Shown one piece after another: positions 1-7,284 of a DNA stretch of 14,129 nt. The position numbers were made by a program, and so were the translations under genes. How positions within the stretch are numbered: the first letter of the stretch is position 1; every line of letters begins with the position of its first letter. Origin of the DNA: an uncultured Alistipes sp. (GTDB lineage: Bacteria; Bacteroidota; Bacteroidia; Bacteroidales; Rikenellaceae); the NCBI GenBank assembly GCA_937895825.1, contig CALBKP010000028.1, positions 1 to 14,129 on the forward strand. The letters run 5' to 3'. The notes under the pieces are model-generated. The model had not been told where the DNA came from, ran no database searches, and saw only the letters and a list, made by a program, of their open reading frames with translations.

Positions 1-1
1 C

Positions 2-322
2 GCCTCGGAGATTATCCGCGAGAAGATACTCCTTAACTACGACAAGGAGATACCATACTCGTGCGAGATAGCCATCGAAGCCTATAAGGAGGAACCCACC
101 ATCGACCGTATATCGGCAACGATATACGTTGCACGTAACTCGCAGAAGGGCATCGTCATCGGTCACAAGGGAGAGAAACTCAAGAAGGTCGGTCAGGCTG
201 CACGCCACGACATCGAGGCGTTCCTTGGCAAAAAGGTATTCTTAGAGCTGTACGTCAAGGTCAACGAGGACTGGCGCAACAACGACCGCCAGCTTAAGCG
301 TTTTGGCTACGAGCTTGAATAA
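2..322 (+). CDS. era: GTPase Era, C-terminal KH-domain part (5' end outside window)
   Basis: This is the last 106 codons of Era, a GTPase that binds the 3' end of 16S rRNA and assists 30S subunit maturation. The frame is open from base 2 to a TAA at 320-322, and the GTPase domain lies upstream of the window. The fragment starts with the family's typical segment ASEIIREKILLNYDKEIPYS, which leads into the type-II KH domain. The KH loop reads IVIGHKGEKLKKVG, an intact GxxG RNA-binding loop of the form G-H-K-G. The end (LYVKVNEDWRNN, then LKRFGYE) is also typical of Era. The next gene starts 43 bases later on the same strand with no clear terminator between, so read-through into it is possible. 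Assignment rests on remembered family sequence. Confidence 0.93.
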   Translation, partial: ASEIIREKILLNYDKEIPYSCEIAIEAYKEEPTIDRISATIYVARNSQKGIVIGHKGEKLKKVGQAARHDIEAFLGKKVFLELYVKVNEDWRNNDRQLKRFGYELE

Positions 323-365
323 TAAAGGGCGTAACAGAGCGTTAAATTGACATAAACGACTACAA

Positions 366-2369
366 ATGAAGCGAGCACTTGTCGTCATATTTCTACTCAT
401 CACACTCTTCATACCCGAGAGAGTTGCGGCACAGTATAACCGCAACTACATCTATTGGGTGGGGCAGCAGTGTATGGTCGATGGCGACTACCGCGAGGCG
501 ATTGATGTTCTCAACGTACTCATTCGTCACGACAACAAGGATTTCGATGCTCACTTCCTGCGTGGCATTGCCAAGTACAACATGGATGACCTACTCGGTG
601 CCGATGCTGACTTTTCGCGTGCCGTGGAGCTCAACCCAGTGTTTACTGGTGCATTCTACTATCGTGCCATCACGCGCTCACGCCTTGGTAACTACGACGA
701 TGCTCTCAACGACTTCCAGCAGGCCATTGAGCTACGACCCGATTTGCCCGATCCATATTATAGCCGTGGTGTAACACGCCTTCTAAATCAGCAATTCGAG
801 GAGGCTATTGCCGACTTCGACAAGTTTATACGCTTCGAGAAACGCCACGTTGGCGCGTATATAAATCGTGGCACGAGCTACCTCTATCTGAAGGATACTA
901 CCAAGGCCTACGAGAACTACAACCTCGCCATTCGTACAAACCGCGAGAATCCCGACGGCTACAACCGCCGTGGAGCACTCTATATGGCTCAGGAGCGTTA
1001 CGAGGAGGCCTGCTCGGACTTCGACATGGCCATCACATGCGACTCTACATTCCTACCTGGCTACTTCAACCGTGCCCTTGTACACAACTATCTGCATCGT
1101 CCGATGCTATCGTTGGCTGATTTCGACCGTGTCATAGCCATTGACTCGACAAGCTCGCTCGGCTACTTTAACCGCGCCATCGTGCGTACCGAGATTGGCG
1201 ACTATAACCGTGCGTTGGAGGATTTTAACCAGGTGGCAACCTACTCGCCCGACAATGTCCTTGTCTACTACAACCGCGCAATGCTCCACACACGTCTTGG
1301 CGACATAGATGCCGCCATCGACGACTACTCGCGTGCCATAGACCTATACCCCGACTTTGCAAATGCATACCTCGGCCGTAGCGTTCTACGCCGTTCACAG
1401 CGCGACATGGCAGGAGCCGAGAGTGACCAGAGGATAGCCCAGCGTAAGATTGCTGAGTATAAATCGCGCCTCAAGGATTCGACATACTCGATCTATGCCG
1501 ACACATCGCAGCATTTCAACCGCCTGCTATCGTTCGAAAGTAAGCTCTTGGAGCGTAACTTCGACCGCATAGCCTCGACCGTAACATCGGCTGGAGGCAA
1601 CGTACTGACGCTTATCCCTATGTTCCGCTTCACACTTATTGATAAGACTGAAGGTGAGGTTGACCGTCGCAGCAAGCGTTTTGCTACACAGCGCGTTAAA
1701 GACTTTATCGAACGTGTCGACATCGAGCACTTAGCCCTCGATTGCCACATGAGCAACCTCGTGCCCGACTCACTCACAATTCTTGACCGTAACTTGGCCG
1801 AGAAGCTACGCACGGAGGAGCCTACGTGGGAACGACTCTTCGAACGCGGAATAAGTCAGTCGCTTATCAAGCAGTATACCAATGCAGTAAATACGCTCAC
1901 GGAGGCTATAAAACTTAACCCGAACAACCCATTCCTCTACGTCAACCGCGCCACTACGCGTGCCGAGATGATCGACTTCATATCGTCGATCGACAACTCA
2001 TACCAGACCATCACGCTCGATTCCGACCCCGCGAAGCGTCTGCATAACAGCGGCACACGACGATATAGCTACGATGAGGCTATCGGCGACATAAACCGAG
2101 CGATAGAACTCTATCCGAGCTTTGCCGAGGCATACTACAACCGTGCCAACCTGATGGCTATCTCCGGCAAGCTCCCCGAAGCCTACGACGACTATACGCG
2201 AGCCATCGAGCTTGAGCCGAGCTTTGCCGAGGCATACTACAACCGTGGCCTTGTGCAGATATTCATGAAAGATACGCGCAAGGGTTGCATGGATCTCTCG
2301 AAGGCTGGTGAGCTTGGTATTGAGGCTGCCTACGAGGTACTCTCGGAGTTCCATATTAACGAACATTAA
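366..2369 (+). CDS. Secreted tetratricopeptide-repeat (TPR) protein, 667 aa
   Basis: The protein has a signal peptide (residues 1-23, ending ERVAAQ; no lipobox cysteine), so it is probably periplasmic. Residues about 27-365 form ten consecutive 34-residue TPR units, most starting with an aromatic-rich pattern such as AYYNRG or GYFNRA and ending near a Pro or Asp. Residues about 370-490 are a non-TPR insert, predicted alpha/beta, which I do not recognise. Residues about 490-660 return to TPR: one unit, one unit broken by an insert of about 30 residues (around LDSDPAKRLHNSG), then two close copies. TPR solenoids mediate protein-protein contacts; no catalytic motif is visible, so the partner and pathway are unknown. 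The gene sits 43 bases after era and 36 bases before the MFS gene. The ATG at 366 is preferred because the signal peptide follows directly. No convincing -7 box was seen upstream. Confidence 0.9.
   Translation: MKRALVVIFLLITLFIPERVAAQYNRNYIYWVGQQCMVDGDYREAIDVLNVLIRHDNKDFDAHFLRGIAKYNMDDLLGADADFSRAVELNPVFTGAFYYRAITRSRLGNYDDALNDFQQAIELRPDLPDPYYSRGVTRLLNQQFEEAIADFDKFIRFEKRHVGAYINRGTSYLYLKDTTKAYENYNLAIRTNRENPDGYNRRGALYMAQERYEEACSDFDMAITCDSTFLPGYFNRALVHNYLHRPMLSLADFDRVIAIDSTSSLGYFNRAIVRTEIGDYNRALEDFNQVATYSPDNVLVYYNRAMLHTRLGDIDAAIDDYSRAIDLYPDFANAYLGRSVLRRSQRDMAGAESDQRIAQRKIAEYKSRLKDSTYSIYADTSQHFNRLLSFESKLLERNFDRIASTVTSAGGNVLTLIPMFRFTLIDKTEGEVDRRSKRFATQRVKDFIERVDIEHLALDCHMSNLVPDSLTILDRNLAEKLRTEEPTWERLFERGISQSLIKQYTNAVNTLTEAIKLNPNNPFLYVNRATTRAEMIDFISSIDNSYQTITLDSDPAKRLHNSGTRRYSYDEAIGDINRAIELYPSFAEAYYNRANLMAISGKLPEAYDDYTRAIELEPSFAEAYYNRGLVQIFMKDTRKGCMDLSKAGELGIEAAYEVLSEFHINEH
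2115..2247 (+). repeat. 31-bp exact direct repeat inside the last TPR units
   Basis: The 31 bases at 2115-2145 recur identically at 2217-2247. The offset is 102 bases, which is exactly one 34-codon TPR unit. Both encode the P-S-F-A-E-A-Y-Y-N-R turn and helix-A start. Identity at the DNA level, including third positions, contrasts with the diverged units earlier in the gene and suggests recent duplication or gene conversion of one unit. Confidence 0.9.
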
Positions 2370-2405
2370 ACCAATAATAATTTATAATCCTAAAAACAAG
2401 TATTT

Positions 2406-3767
2406 ATGACTCAAACTATTCAACAAAAGCTTAACGACTCAGCGTTTGTACGCTGGTCGGCGTTGGTCCTAATCGCTTTGATGATGTTCTTCGCTTACAT
2501 GTTCGTCGATATGCTCTCTCCCTTGAAAGAGCAGCTCGAGATCGCCCTCAACTGGGATAGCAGTACCTTCGGCACCTATGCCGCTTCGGAGTACTTCCTC
2601 AACGTATTCTGCTTCTTCCTCATCTTCGCAGGTATCATCCTCGATAAGATGGGTATCCGCTTTACGGGTCTTTTGTCAGCATCGCTGATGGTTATTGGCG
2701 CTTGCATCAAGTTCTACGCGATGAGCGATATGTTCCTTGGCTCAGGCCTCGACGCATGGCTTAACTCTTGGTGGGTGGCATTGCCTGGCTCGGCTAAGCT
2801 CTCTTGCTTGGGCTTTATGATCTTTGGTTGCGGCTGCGAGATGGCAGGTACGACCGTATCTAAGGCTATTGCTAAGTGGTTCAAAGGCAAGGAGATGGCT
2901 ATGGCTATGGGTCTTGAGATGTCTATCGCACGTCTTGGTGTATTTGCAGCTATGTGGCTCTCACCCATGGTATTCAAGAGCTTTGGTCAGAACGTAGCTG
3001 CTCCCGTAGCTTTCGGTGCTGTTCTTCTTATGATTGGTCTTATCTTCTACTTCGTATTCGTTCTTCTTGACCGCAAATTCGACAAGCAGCTTGAGGCTGC
3101 TGGCGAGCTCGTTAAGGAGGCTAACGACGAGGAGTTCAAGTTCAGCGACCTCGGCAAGATCTTCACCAGCAAGATGTTCTGGTTGGTAGCATTGCTCTGC
3201 GTTCTCTACTACTCGGCAATCTTCCCCTTCCAGCGTTACGCTCCCGACTTCTTGGATAAGACCCTTGGCATTGACAATGGTGCTCAGCTCTTCAGCTGCT
3301 TCCCCATCCTTGCTATGGTTCTCACCCCCGCCCTCGGTGCATTCATCGACCGTAAGGGTAAGGCGGCTTCTATGCTTATGGTTGGCTCACTCATCATGAT
3401 TGCTTGCCACCTCAGCTTCGCCTTCTTGCTTCCTATGTTCCCCTCGAAGGTATTTGCTGTGGCTATCATCGCCATCCTCGGTGTATCATTCTCGTTGGTA
3501 CCTGCTGCGTTGTGGCCCTCAGTACCCAAGATCATTGACGAGCGCATACTTGGCTCGGCATACTGTGTTATCTTCTGGATTCAGAACTGGGGCTTGTTGC
3601 TCGTGCCAGTAGTTATCGGTAAGGTTCTCGATGCAACGGGCGGTTATACACTTCCTATGGTTATCTTCTCGTCATTCGGCGTATTCGCTCTCTTCTTCGG
3701 CCTCTGGCTCAAGCGCGAGGACAAGAAAAAGGGCTACGGCTTGGAGTTGCCTAACATCAAAGAGTAA
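2406..3767 (+). CDS. Major facilitator superfamily (MFS) transporter, 453 aa
   Basis: This is an inner-membrane secondary transporter with about twelve hydrophobic segments in two halves, separated by a charged central loop near residues 220-250. MFS loop motif A is visible in the N half as GIILDKMGIRFTG (Asp80, Lys81, Gly83, Arg85) and in the C half as GAFIDRKGK (Asp315, Arg316, Gly318). Length is normal for a 12-helix MFS protein. The early segment FVDMLSPLKEQL, with an acidic residue and a Pro in helix 1, resembles the MFSD1-like branch as I remember it, some of whose eukaryotic members carry dipeptides. The substrate cannot be told from sequence. The DNA is rich in GCT/GTT/CTT codons compared with the TPR gene, which by eye suggests higher expression. 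A strong terminator follows 29 bases after the stop. A link to B12 is not indicated, because the riboswitch unit starts after that terminator. Confidence 0.9.
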   Translation: MTQTIQQKLNDSAFVRWSALVLIALMMFFAYMFVDMLSPLKEQLEIALNWDSSTFGTYAASEYFLNVFCFFLIFAGIILDKMGIRFTGLLSASLMVIGACIKFYAMSDMFLGSGLDAWLNSWWVALPGSAKLSCLGFMIFGCGCEMAGTTVSKAIAKWFKGKEMAMAMGLEMSIARLGVFAAMWLSPMVFKSFGQNVAAPVAFGAVLLMIGLIFYFVFVLLDRKFDKQLEAAGELVKEANDEEFKFSDLGKIFTSKMFWLVALLCVLYYSAIFPFQRYAPDFLDKTLGIDNGAQLFSCFPILAMVLTPALGAFIDRKGKAASMLMVGSLIMIACHLSFAFLLPMFPSKVFAVAIIAILGVSFSLVPAALWPSVPKIIDERILGSAYCVIFWIQNWGLLLVPVVIGKVLDATGGYTLPMVIFSSFGVFALFFGLWLKREDKKKGYGLELPNIKE

Positions 3768-3796
3768 GATATAATATAGTATAAATATAGGTAAGG

Positions 3797-3828
3797 AATC
3801 TCGGGGCTACGGCTCCGAGATTTTTTTT
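3797..3828 (+). terminator. Intrinsic terminator of the MFS gene, UACG tetraloop
   Basis: Bases 3797-3807 pair with 3812-3822 over 11 positions, one of them a G-U wobble. They enclose the stable tetraloop TACG closed by a C-G pair, and a run of eight T (3821-3828) follows. This is a textbook rho-independent terminator and isolates the cobalamin unit from upstream transcription. Confidence 0.92.
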
Positions 3829-3883
3829 GTGTCCTATCATCACTTTTTCTCACAAAACAGATACGTCGAATACTTTTTTTGCT

Positions 3884-3891
3884 TATCTTTG
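3884..3891 (+). promoter_or_regulatory. Bacteroidetes -7 promoter element of the B12 operon
   Basis: TATCTTTG matches the Bacteroidetes primary sigma -7 consensus TAnnTTTG. The expected start of transcription, about 5-8 bases downstream, falls at about 3896-3899, where the first stem of the riboswitch begins. I see no clear TTG/TTTG -33 element about 19-21 bases upstream, so the upstream half is weak or atypical. Confidence 0.75.
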
Positions 3892-3892
3892 C

Positions 3893-4072
3893 CGAAGCAT
3901 TGGTTCTTAAGGGGTGGTCACACCTCGGAAAGATTAAAAGGGAATCGGGTGCAAATCCCGAACAGTTCCCGCTGCTGTGAGTCTCACAAGGCTCTGCGAC
4001 ATCATTGGCCACTGGAGTATCCTCTCTGGGAAGGCTTCGCAGATAGAGACGAGTCAGAAGACCTGCCAAGCG
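3893..4072 (+). promoter_or_regulatory. Cobalamin (AdoCbl-type, class I) riboswitch aptamer
   Basis: The RNA binds a cobalamin and represses the downstream uptake genes when the vitamin is abundant. Visible conserved parts, in order: AAAAGGGAATCGGGTGCAAA with the CCC that closes the P5 hairpin (about 3936-3959), CCCGCTGCTGTGAG (3968-3981), GCCACTGG (4008-4015), GGGAAGG (4028-4034) and the B12 box GTCAGAAGACCTGCC (4053-4067). Supporting helices: GTCTC 3981-3985 with GAGAC 4046-4050, TCTGCGA 3993-3999 with TCGCAGA 4037-4043, and a closing P1 of GCATTGG 3897-3903 with CCAAGC 4066-4071 (one bulged A). No T-run terminator follows the aptamer, so control is more likely translational or through a later structure than by simple attenuation. 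The four genes downstream fit a cobalamin uptake function. Confidence 0.95.
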
Positions 4073-4079
4073 TTTATAA

Positions 4080-4226
4080 CGAGATTATGCCTGCGGCGAA
4101 TGGGCGAGTCTGCAACTTGGTAGATATCAAGTGTGACATGTTAGTATGGCTTAGGAGGGTTGGAGCATCGTTGGATGCGCACCCCGACCATAAATAGCCA
4201 CTACCGCCCGCATAGGCATAATGTCG
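4080..4226 (+). ncRNA. Structured leader RNA between riboswitch aptamer and first gene
   Basis: Bases 4080-4098 can pair with 4205-4226 over about 16 positions with small bulges; the core is ATTATGCCT (4084-4092) with AGGCATAAT (4214-4222). This long-range stem encloses local hairpins: ACTTG with CAAGT around GTAGATAT, and GCATC-GTTG-GATGC flanked by GGTTGG with CCGACC. A smaller hairpin (TAAAAG 4233-4238 with CTTTTA 4254-4259) lies just before the ATG at 4271. No coding function is supported. It may be the riboswitch expression platform, or a separate RNA element that I cannot name. The long stem is seen in the sequence; its function is inference. Confidence 0.55.
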
Positions 4227-4270
4227 TTGAGATAAAAGTTTACGGAGAATGACCTTTTAACAACAACATT

Positions 4271-5563
4271 ATGAGAAAAGTTTTATGCTTGGCTCTTGGC
4301 GTAGTAGCTACGCTAACAGCAATGGTAGGATGCTCGTACGACGACGAGGCAATCTGGACGAAGTTCGACGAACTTGAAGAGGAGGTGGACCAGAATCGTG
4401 AGGATATCACTACCCTCACAGCATTGATGGATGCCCTCAGCAACGGCAAGGTTATCACGTCGACAGAGACAACCGAGGAGGGTGTGGTTCTTACCTTTAG
4501 CGACGGCTCGACCGTTACCATCAAAAATGGTGCAGACGGTAAGGATGGAGCAAATGGAGCAGACGGTAAGGATGGCAAAGACGGCGAAGATGGCGAAGAT
4601 GGCGAAGATGGTAAAGACGGTATCAACGGAGCCGATGGTAAAGACGGTGAAGATGGCAAGGACGGTGACTCGATGTTTGAGTCTATCGAGGAGACCGACA
4701 CCGAGGTTATCATCACCCTTACCGATGGCCGCGTGATACGTCTACCAAAGGCTACGGACGATGAGAGTGGTGGCGAGGAAGGTGGCGAGGAGAAACCCAC
4801 ATACGAGCTACGCACGCTCACATTCGAGGATGTGGATGCCAAGTTCGCAGGCTACACGCTCTATGGCGGAGCAGAGATAAACACGTGGAGCGACCTTATC
4901 GACGATATGCAGTATGGAGGCTCGTTGACATACACCGACTTCGCAGAGGATGTATACTACTGGTACGACGAGGGCAACACCGAGCTATTCCACTCGTTCG
5001 AAACGCCACTCTGGGGTGGTGGTCACGTCATCTCGAACTACATCATCGAGGACTACGCAACACTGCCCGAGGGTCACTACGGATGGTATGAGTTGCAGAT
5101 GGCAAACCCCATAGGTGGCCACAACGGCTCGGAGAACTTCGCAGTACACAACGGTTACTACGACTTCTTCAACTCACAGATCTACGATGCCTCGTTGCAG
5201 ACGTTGGAGTTTGCCGATGGCGTAGAGCGCGTCGTAGACCACATGTACGTTACGAACACATGCTACGTCCTTAACTCGCTCACATACGGCGATGGCTTCA
5301 ACGCCCCAGCATCGGCCGACACGTGGATTAAGGTTGTGGCCTATGGCTACAATGCCAACGGCGAGGAGACGGGCAGTGTGGAGATTGCGCTATGCGAGGG
5401 GGGCGTATTGGTCACCGAGTGGGTTAAGTGGGACTTGTCGCCACTGGGCAAGGTGGCAAAGGTGGCATTTAACTTCGCCGCCTCAGAGGATCAGATAGGC
5501 AGCTACGGCATGAACTGCCCTGCGTACTTCGCCTACGACGACGTTGCGGTACGCTTTGAATAG
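4271..5563 (+). CDS. Surface lipoprotein: DUF4988-like coiled coil, collagen-like stalk, DUF4465 domain (430 aa)
   Basis: This is the first gene of the B12 operon. The lipoprotein signal ends at Cys21 (TAMVGC), followed by SYDDE, an acidic start typical of Bacteroidetes lipoproteins exported to the cell surface. Residues 24-58 look like a coiled coil (FDELEEEVDQNREDITTL). Residues 61-86 form a beta-hairpin of DUF4988 type. Residues 87-134 are sixteen uninterrupted Gly-X-Y triplets. Residues 135-160 hold a second similar hairpin, residues 163-176 an acidic Gly/Glu linker, and 183-430 a DUF4465 beta-sandwich domain (start TLTFEDVDAKF, end GMNCPAYFAYDDVAVRF). The coiled coil plus collagen repeat suggests a trimeric stalk that presents the DUF4465 head away from the membrane. 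The head's ligand is not known from sequence; gene position suggests a cobamide or a B12-related partner. An additional family of B12-binding surface lipoproteins (BtuH) has been reported in Bacteroides, but I cannot establish membership here. Confidence 0.88.
   Translation: MRKVLCLALGVVATLTAMVGCSYDDEAIWTKFDELEEEVDQNREDITTLTALMDALSNGKVITSTETTEEGVVLTFSDGSTVTIKNGADGKDGANGADGKDGKDGEDGEDGEDGKDGINGADGKDGEDGKDGDSMFESIEETDTEVIITLTDGRVIRLPKATDDESGGEEGGEEKPTYELRTLTFEDVDAKFAGYTLYGGAEINTWSDLIDDMQYGGSLTYTDFAEDVYYWYDEGNTELFHSFETPLWGGGHVISNYIIEDYATLPEGHYGWYELQMANPIGGHNGSENFAVHNGYYDFFNSQIYDASLQTLEFADGVERVVDHMYVTNTCYVLNSLTYGDGFNAPASADTWIKVVAYGYNANGEETGSVEIALCEGGVLVTEWVKWDLSPLGKVAKVAFNFAASEDQIGSYGMNCPAYFAYDDVAVRFE
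4529..4672 (+). repeat. Collagen-like Gly-X-Y coding repeat, 16 triplets
   Basis: Sixteen 9-base units encode G-A-D, G-K-D, G-E-D, G-A-N, G-I-N and finally G-D-S, with Asp at most Y positions and no proline. The DNA copies are imperfect, with mixed GGT/GGC/GGA and GAC/GAT, so this is a coding repeat with normal codon drift and not a simple microsatellite. Unit-number variation between strains is nevertheless plausible. Confidence 0.92.
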
Positions 5564-5573
5564 AGAGTGATAT

Positions 5574-7274
5574 ATGAATAGAGTTTTAGAGTTTTTATTT
5601 TTAAGTGTAGCAGTGGTTACAGCCTCGTCGTGCAACATCGACGAGGTGGTAACCGCACCACCCGCCCCCGAGATTATACTTGAGGATGGGGGCGTATATA
5701 GCGTAAAGGTGGGCGAGGAGGTACGCCTCGCGCCTGATTACAGAAATGCCGAGGGCGCGAAGTTCGAGTGGACAATCGGCGGCAAGGTGGTATGCACCGA
5801 GCGTGCCTATGTACATAAGGCCGAAGATGTCGGCGAGGTATACGTCATGCTCACCGTAGCCAACGACAAGGGTAGCGATACCGAGGAGATGCGCATCGAC
5901 ATCCTCGATCGCGAGATTCCCACCATCGACATCGCAATGGCCGATGTCACGGTGGCCGTGGGATATCAGAGGCTGATTGCGGCAAACGTGCGCGAAACGG
6001 CGCTCGAGACAACAATCTTCTGGTCGGTAAACGGCGAGAAGGTTGCAGATGGTATGAGTTTCATTTTCGAGGCTAAGACCGCTGGTACATACGTAATTAC
6101 AGCCACAGCCAATAATATTGACGGCGAGGCGAGCGACACGGTGACAATCACGGCAGTTGAAGCCTCAGAGCTACCATTCGTCTACGAATTCGACACCACT
6201 AAGTACCACACCACAGTGGGCCGCAACCTACGCATCGCACCCTCGAAGATGAGCGGCAGCGAGGGCGTGGAGTTTGTTTGGGAGCTTAACGGCAGCTACA
6301 CGGGCGACCGCGAACCATACCTCATCTTCAATAGCGATCTTGTGACGATGCATACCGTGCGTGTTACAGCCTCGAAGATGGTAGGCTACACGCCTATGGC
6401 CGTATCCCATATCTTCACAGTGGAGGTATATCCCGAGGGAGAGTATCGACGTGAGCGCGAGGCAAATAGCTCCTCGGAGTTCAGCCACGTGGTGGAGTAC
6501 ACCCCTGCCCCAGGCCAGTTTATTGGCGACCTAAAGACGAGCGGTTTCACTGGCGAGGAGCTTACGATGGAGGCAGCCATTAGCTATGCCGAAGAGCGTC
6601 TACGCCAGGGAAACTGGGTATCGCTCGGAGCTTTTGGAGGCTACCTAATAGCTGGCTTCGATCATAGCGTTGAAAATCGAGAGGGTGGCGACTTGGCTAT
6701 CATAGGAAATTCATTCGATGGCTCGTCGGAGCCTGGCATCGTGTGGGTTATGCAGGACGAGAACGGCAACGGCCTCGCCGACGACACGTGGTACGAGTTA
6801 CGCGGCTCGGAGTGGGGCAAGGAGGAGACAATCCTCGACTATGCCGTAACCTACTACCGTCCTTCGGGGGCTGGTATGGCCGTGCAGTGGGAGGATAACC
6901 TCGGTGGCAGCGGAACGGTGGACTACCTCAAGAGTTTCCACTCGCAGGACTACTACTACCCCACGTGGATCGCGGCGGATAGCTACACACTCCGCGGCAC
7001 ACGCCTCGAGGCGCGCAACTACGACGCTTCGGGCAATGGCTCGATGTGGGTGCAACCCGCCTATGACTGGGGCTACGTGGACAACAACTCTTCGACGGAT
7101 TGCCTCGATGCTGTGAACAGCCTCGACATCTCGAATGCCGTGGATTGCACGGGGGAGAGCGTCGAGCTCGACTTCATCGACTTCGTAAAGATTCAGTGCG
7201 CCGTACAGGCTAAGAGCGGCTGGGTAGGTGAGATATCGACCGAGGTTTGTGGTATTAGCGAGATAATAGAATAA
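5574..7274 (+). CDS. Surface lipoprotein with Ig/PKD-like modules and a conserved unnamed C-terminal domain (566 aa)
   Basis: This is the second gene of the B12 operon, 10 bases after the DUF4465 gene and 10 bases before btuG. The signal peptide ends in a plausible lipobox (VVTASSC, Cys20) followed by NIDE, which is acidic as in surface lipoproteins. Residues about 33-112, 114-197 and 200-288 look like three Ig/PKD-like beta-sandwich modules, seen as W-x-(V/I/L)-(N/G)-G strands followed by an alternating V-T-A strand. Residues about 300-566 form a different Trp/Tyr/Gly-rich domain with GAFGGYLIAGFDHSV, then WVMQDENGNGLADDTWYELRG, then FHSQDYYYPTW. The segment Asp395-Asp404 (DENGNGLADD) resembles a calcium-binding loop. 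I recall similar proteins beside btuG/btuB in Bacteroides, annotated only as cell surface proteins. No catalytic motif was found. A role in cobamide binding or in assembling the surface complex is inference from operon position. Confidence 0.87.
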   Translation: MNRVLEFLFLSVAVVTASSCNIDEVVTAPPAPEIILEDGGVYSVKVGEEVRLAPDYRNAEGAKFEWTIGGKVVCTERAYVHKAEDVGEVYVMLTVANDKGSDTEEMRIDILDREIPTIDIAMADVTVAVGYQRLIAANVRETALETTIFWSVNGEKVADGMSFIFEAKTAGTYVITATANNIDGEASDTVTITAVEASELPFVYEFDTTKYHTTVGRNLRIAPSKMSGSEGVEFVWELNGSYTGDREPYLIFNSDLVTMHTVRVTASKMVGYTPMAVSHIFTVEVYPEGEYRREREANSSSEFSHVVEYTPAPGQFIGDLKTSGFTGEELTMEAAISYAEERLRQGNWVSLGAFGGYLIAGFDHSVENREGGDLAIIGNSFDGSSEPGIVWVMQDENGNGLADDTWYELRGSEWGKEETILDYAVTYYRPSGAGMAVQWEDNLGGSGTVDYLKSFHSQDYYYPTWIAADSYTLRGTRLEARNYDASGNGSMWVQPAYDWGYVDNNSSTDCLDAVNSLDISNAVDCTGESVELDFIDFVKIQCAVQAKSGWVGEISTEVCGISEIIE

Positions 7275-7284
7275 TTTACAGGTT

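Noticed and set aside
3829..4197. Open frame of 122 codons across the MFS-lipoprotein gap
   Set aside because: It lies over the cobalamin aptamer and the folded leader, has no protein-like composition, and its start precedes the promoter.
4249..4260. Tiny ORF (ATG ACC TTT TAA) just before the DUF4465 gene, with GGAG next to it
   Set aside because: The GGAG is too close to the ATG to serve as a ribosome site, and three codons are expected by chance.
3768..4270. MFS gene as part of the B12 regulon
   Set aside because: A strong terminator follows the MFS gene and the riboswitch with its own promoter comes afterwards, so the two are separate units.
4529..4672. Collagen-like repeat as evidence of a phage tail fibre or a simple microsatellite
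   Set aside because: The gene has a lipoprotein signal and a DUF4465 head inside a B12 operon, with no phage genes around, and the codons vary between units.
4240..4842. 200-codon minus-strand frame rich in Ser, Pro and Leu
   Set aside because: It is the antisense of the Gly-X-Y repeat, which produces low-complexity S-L-P-S residues; it has no signal, domain or promoter of its own.
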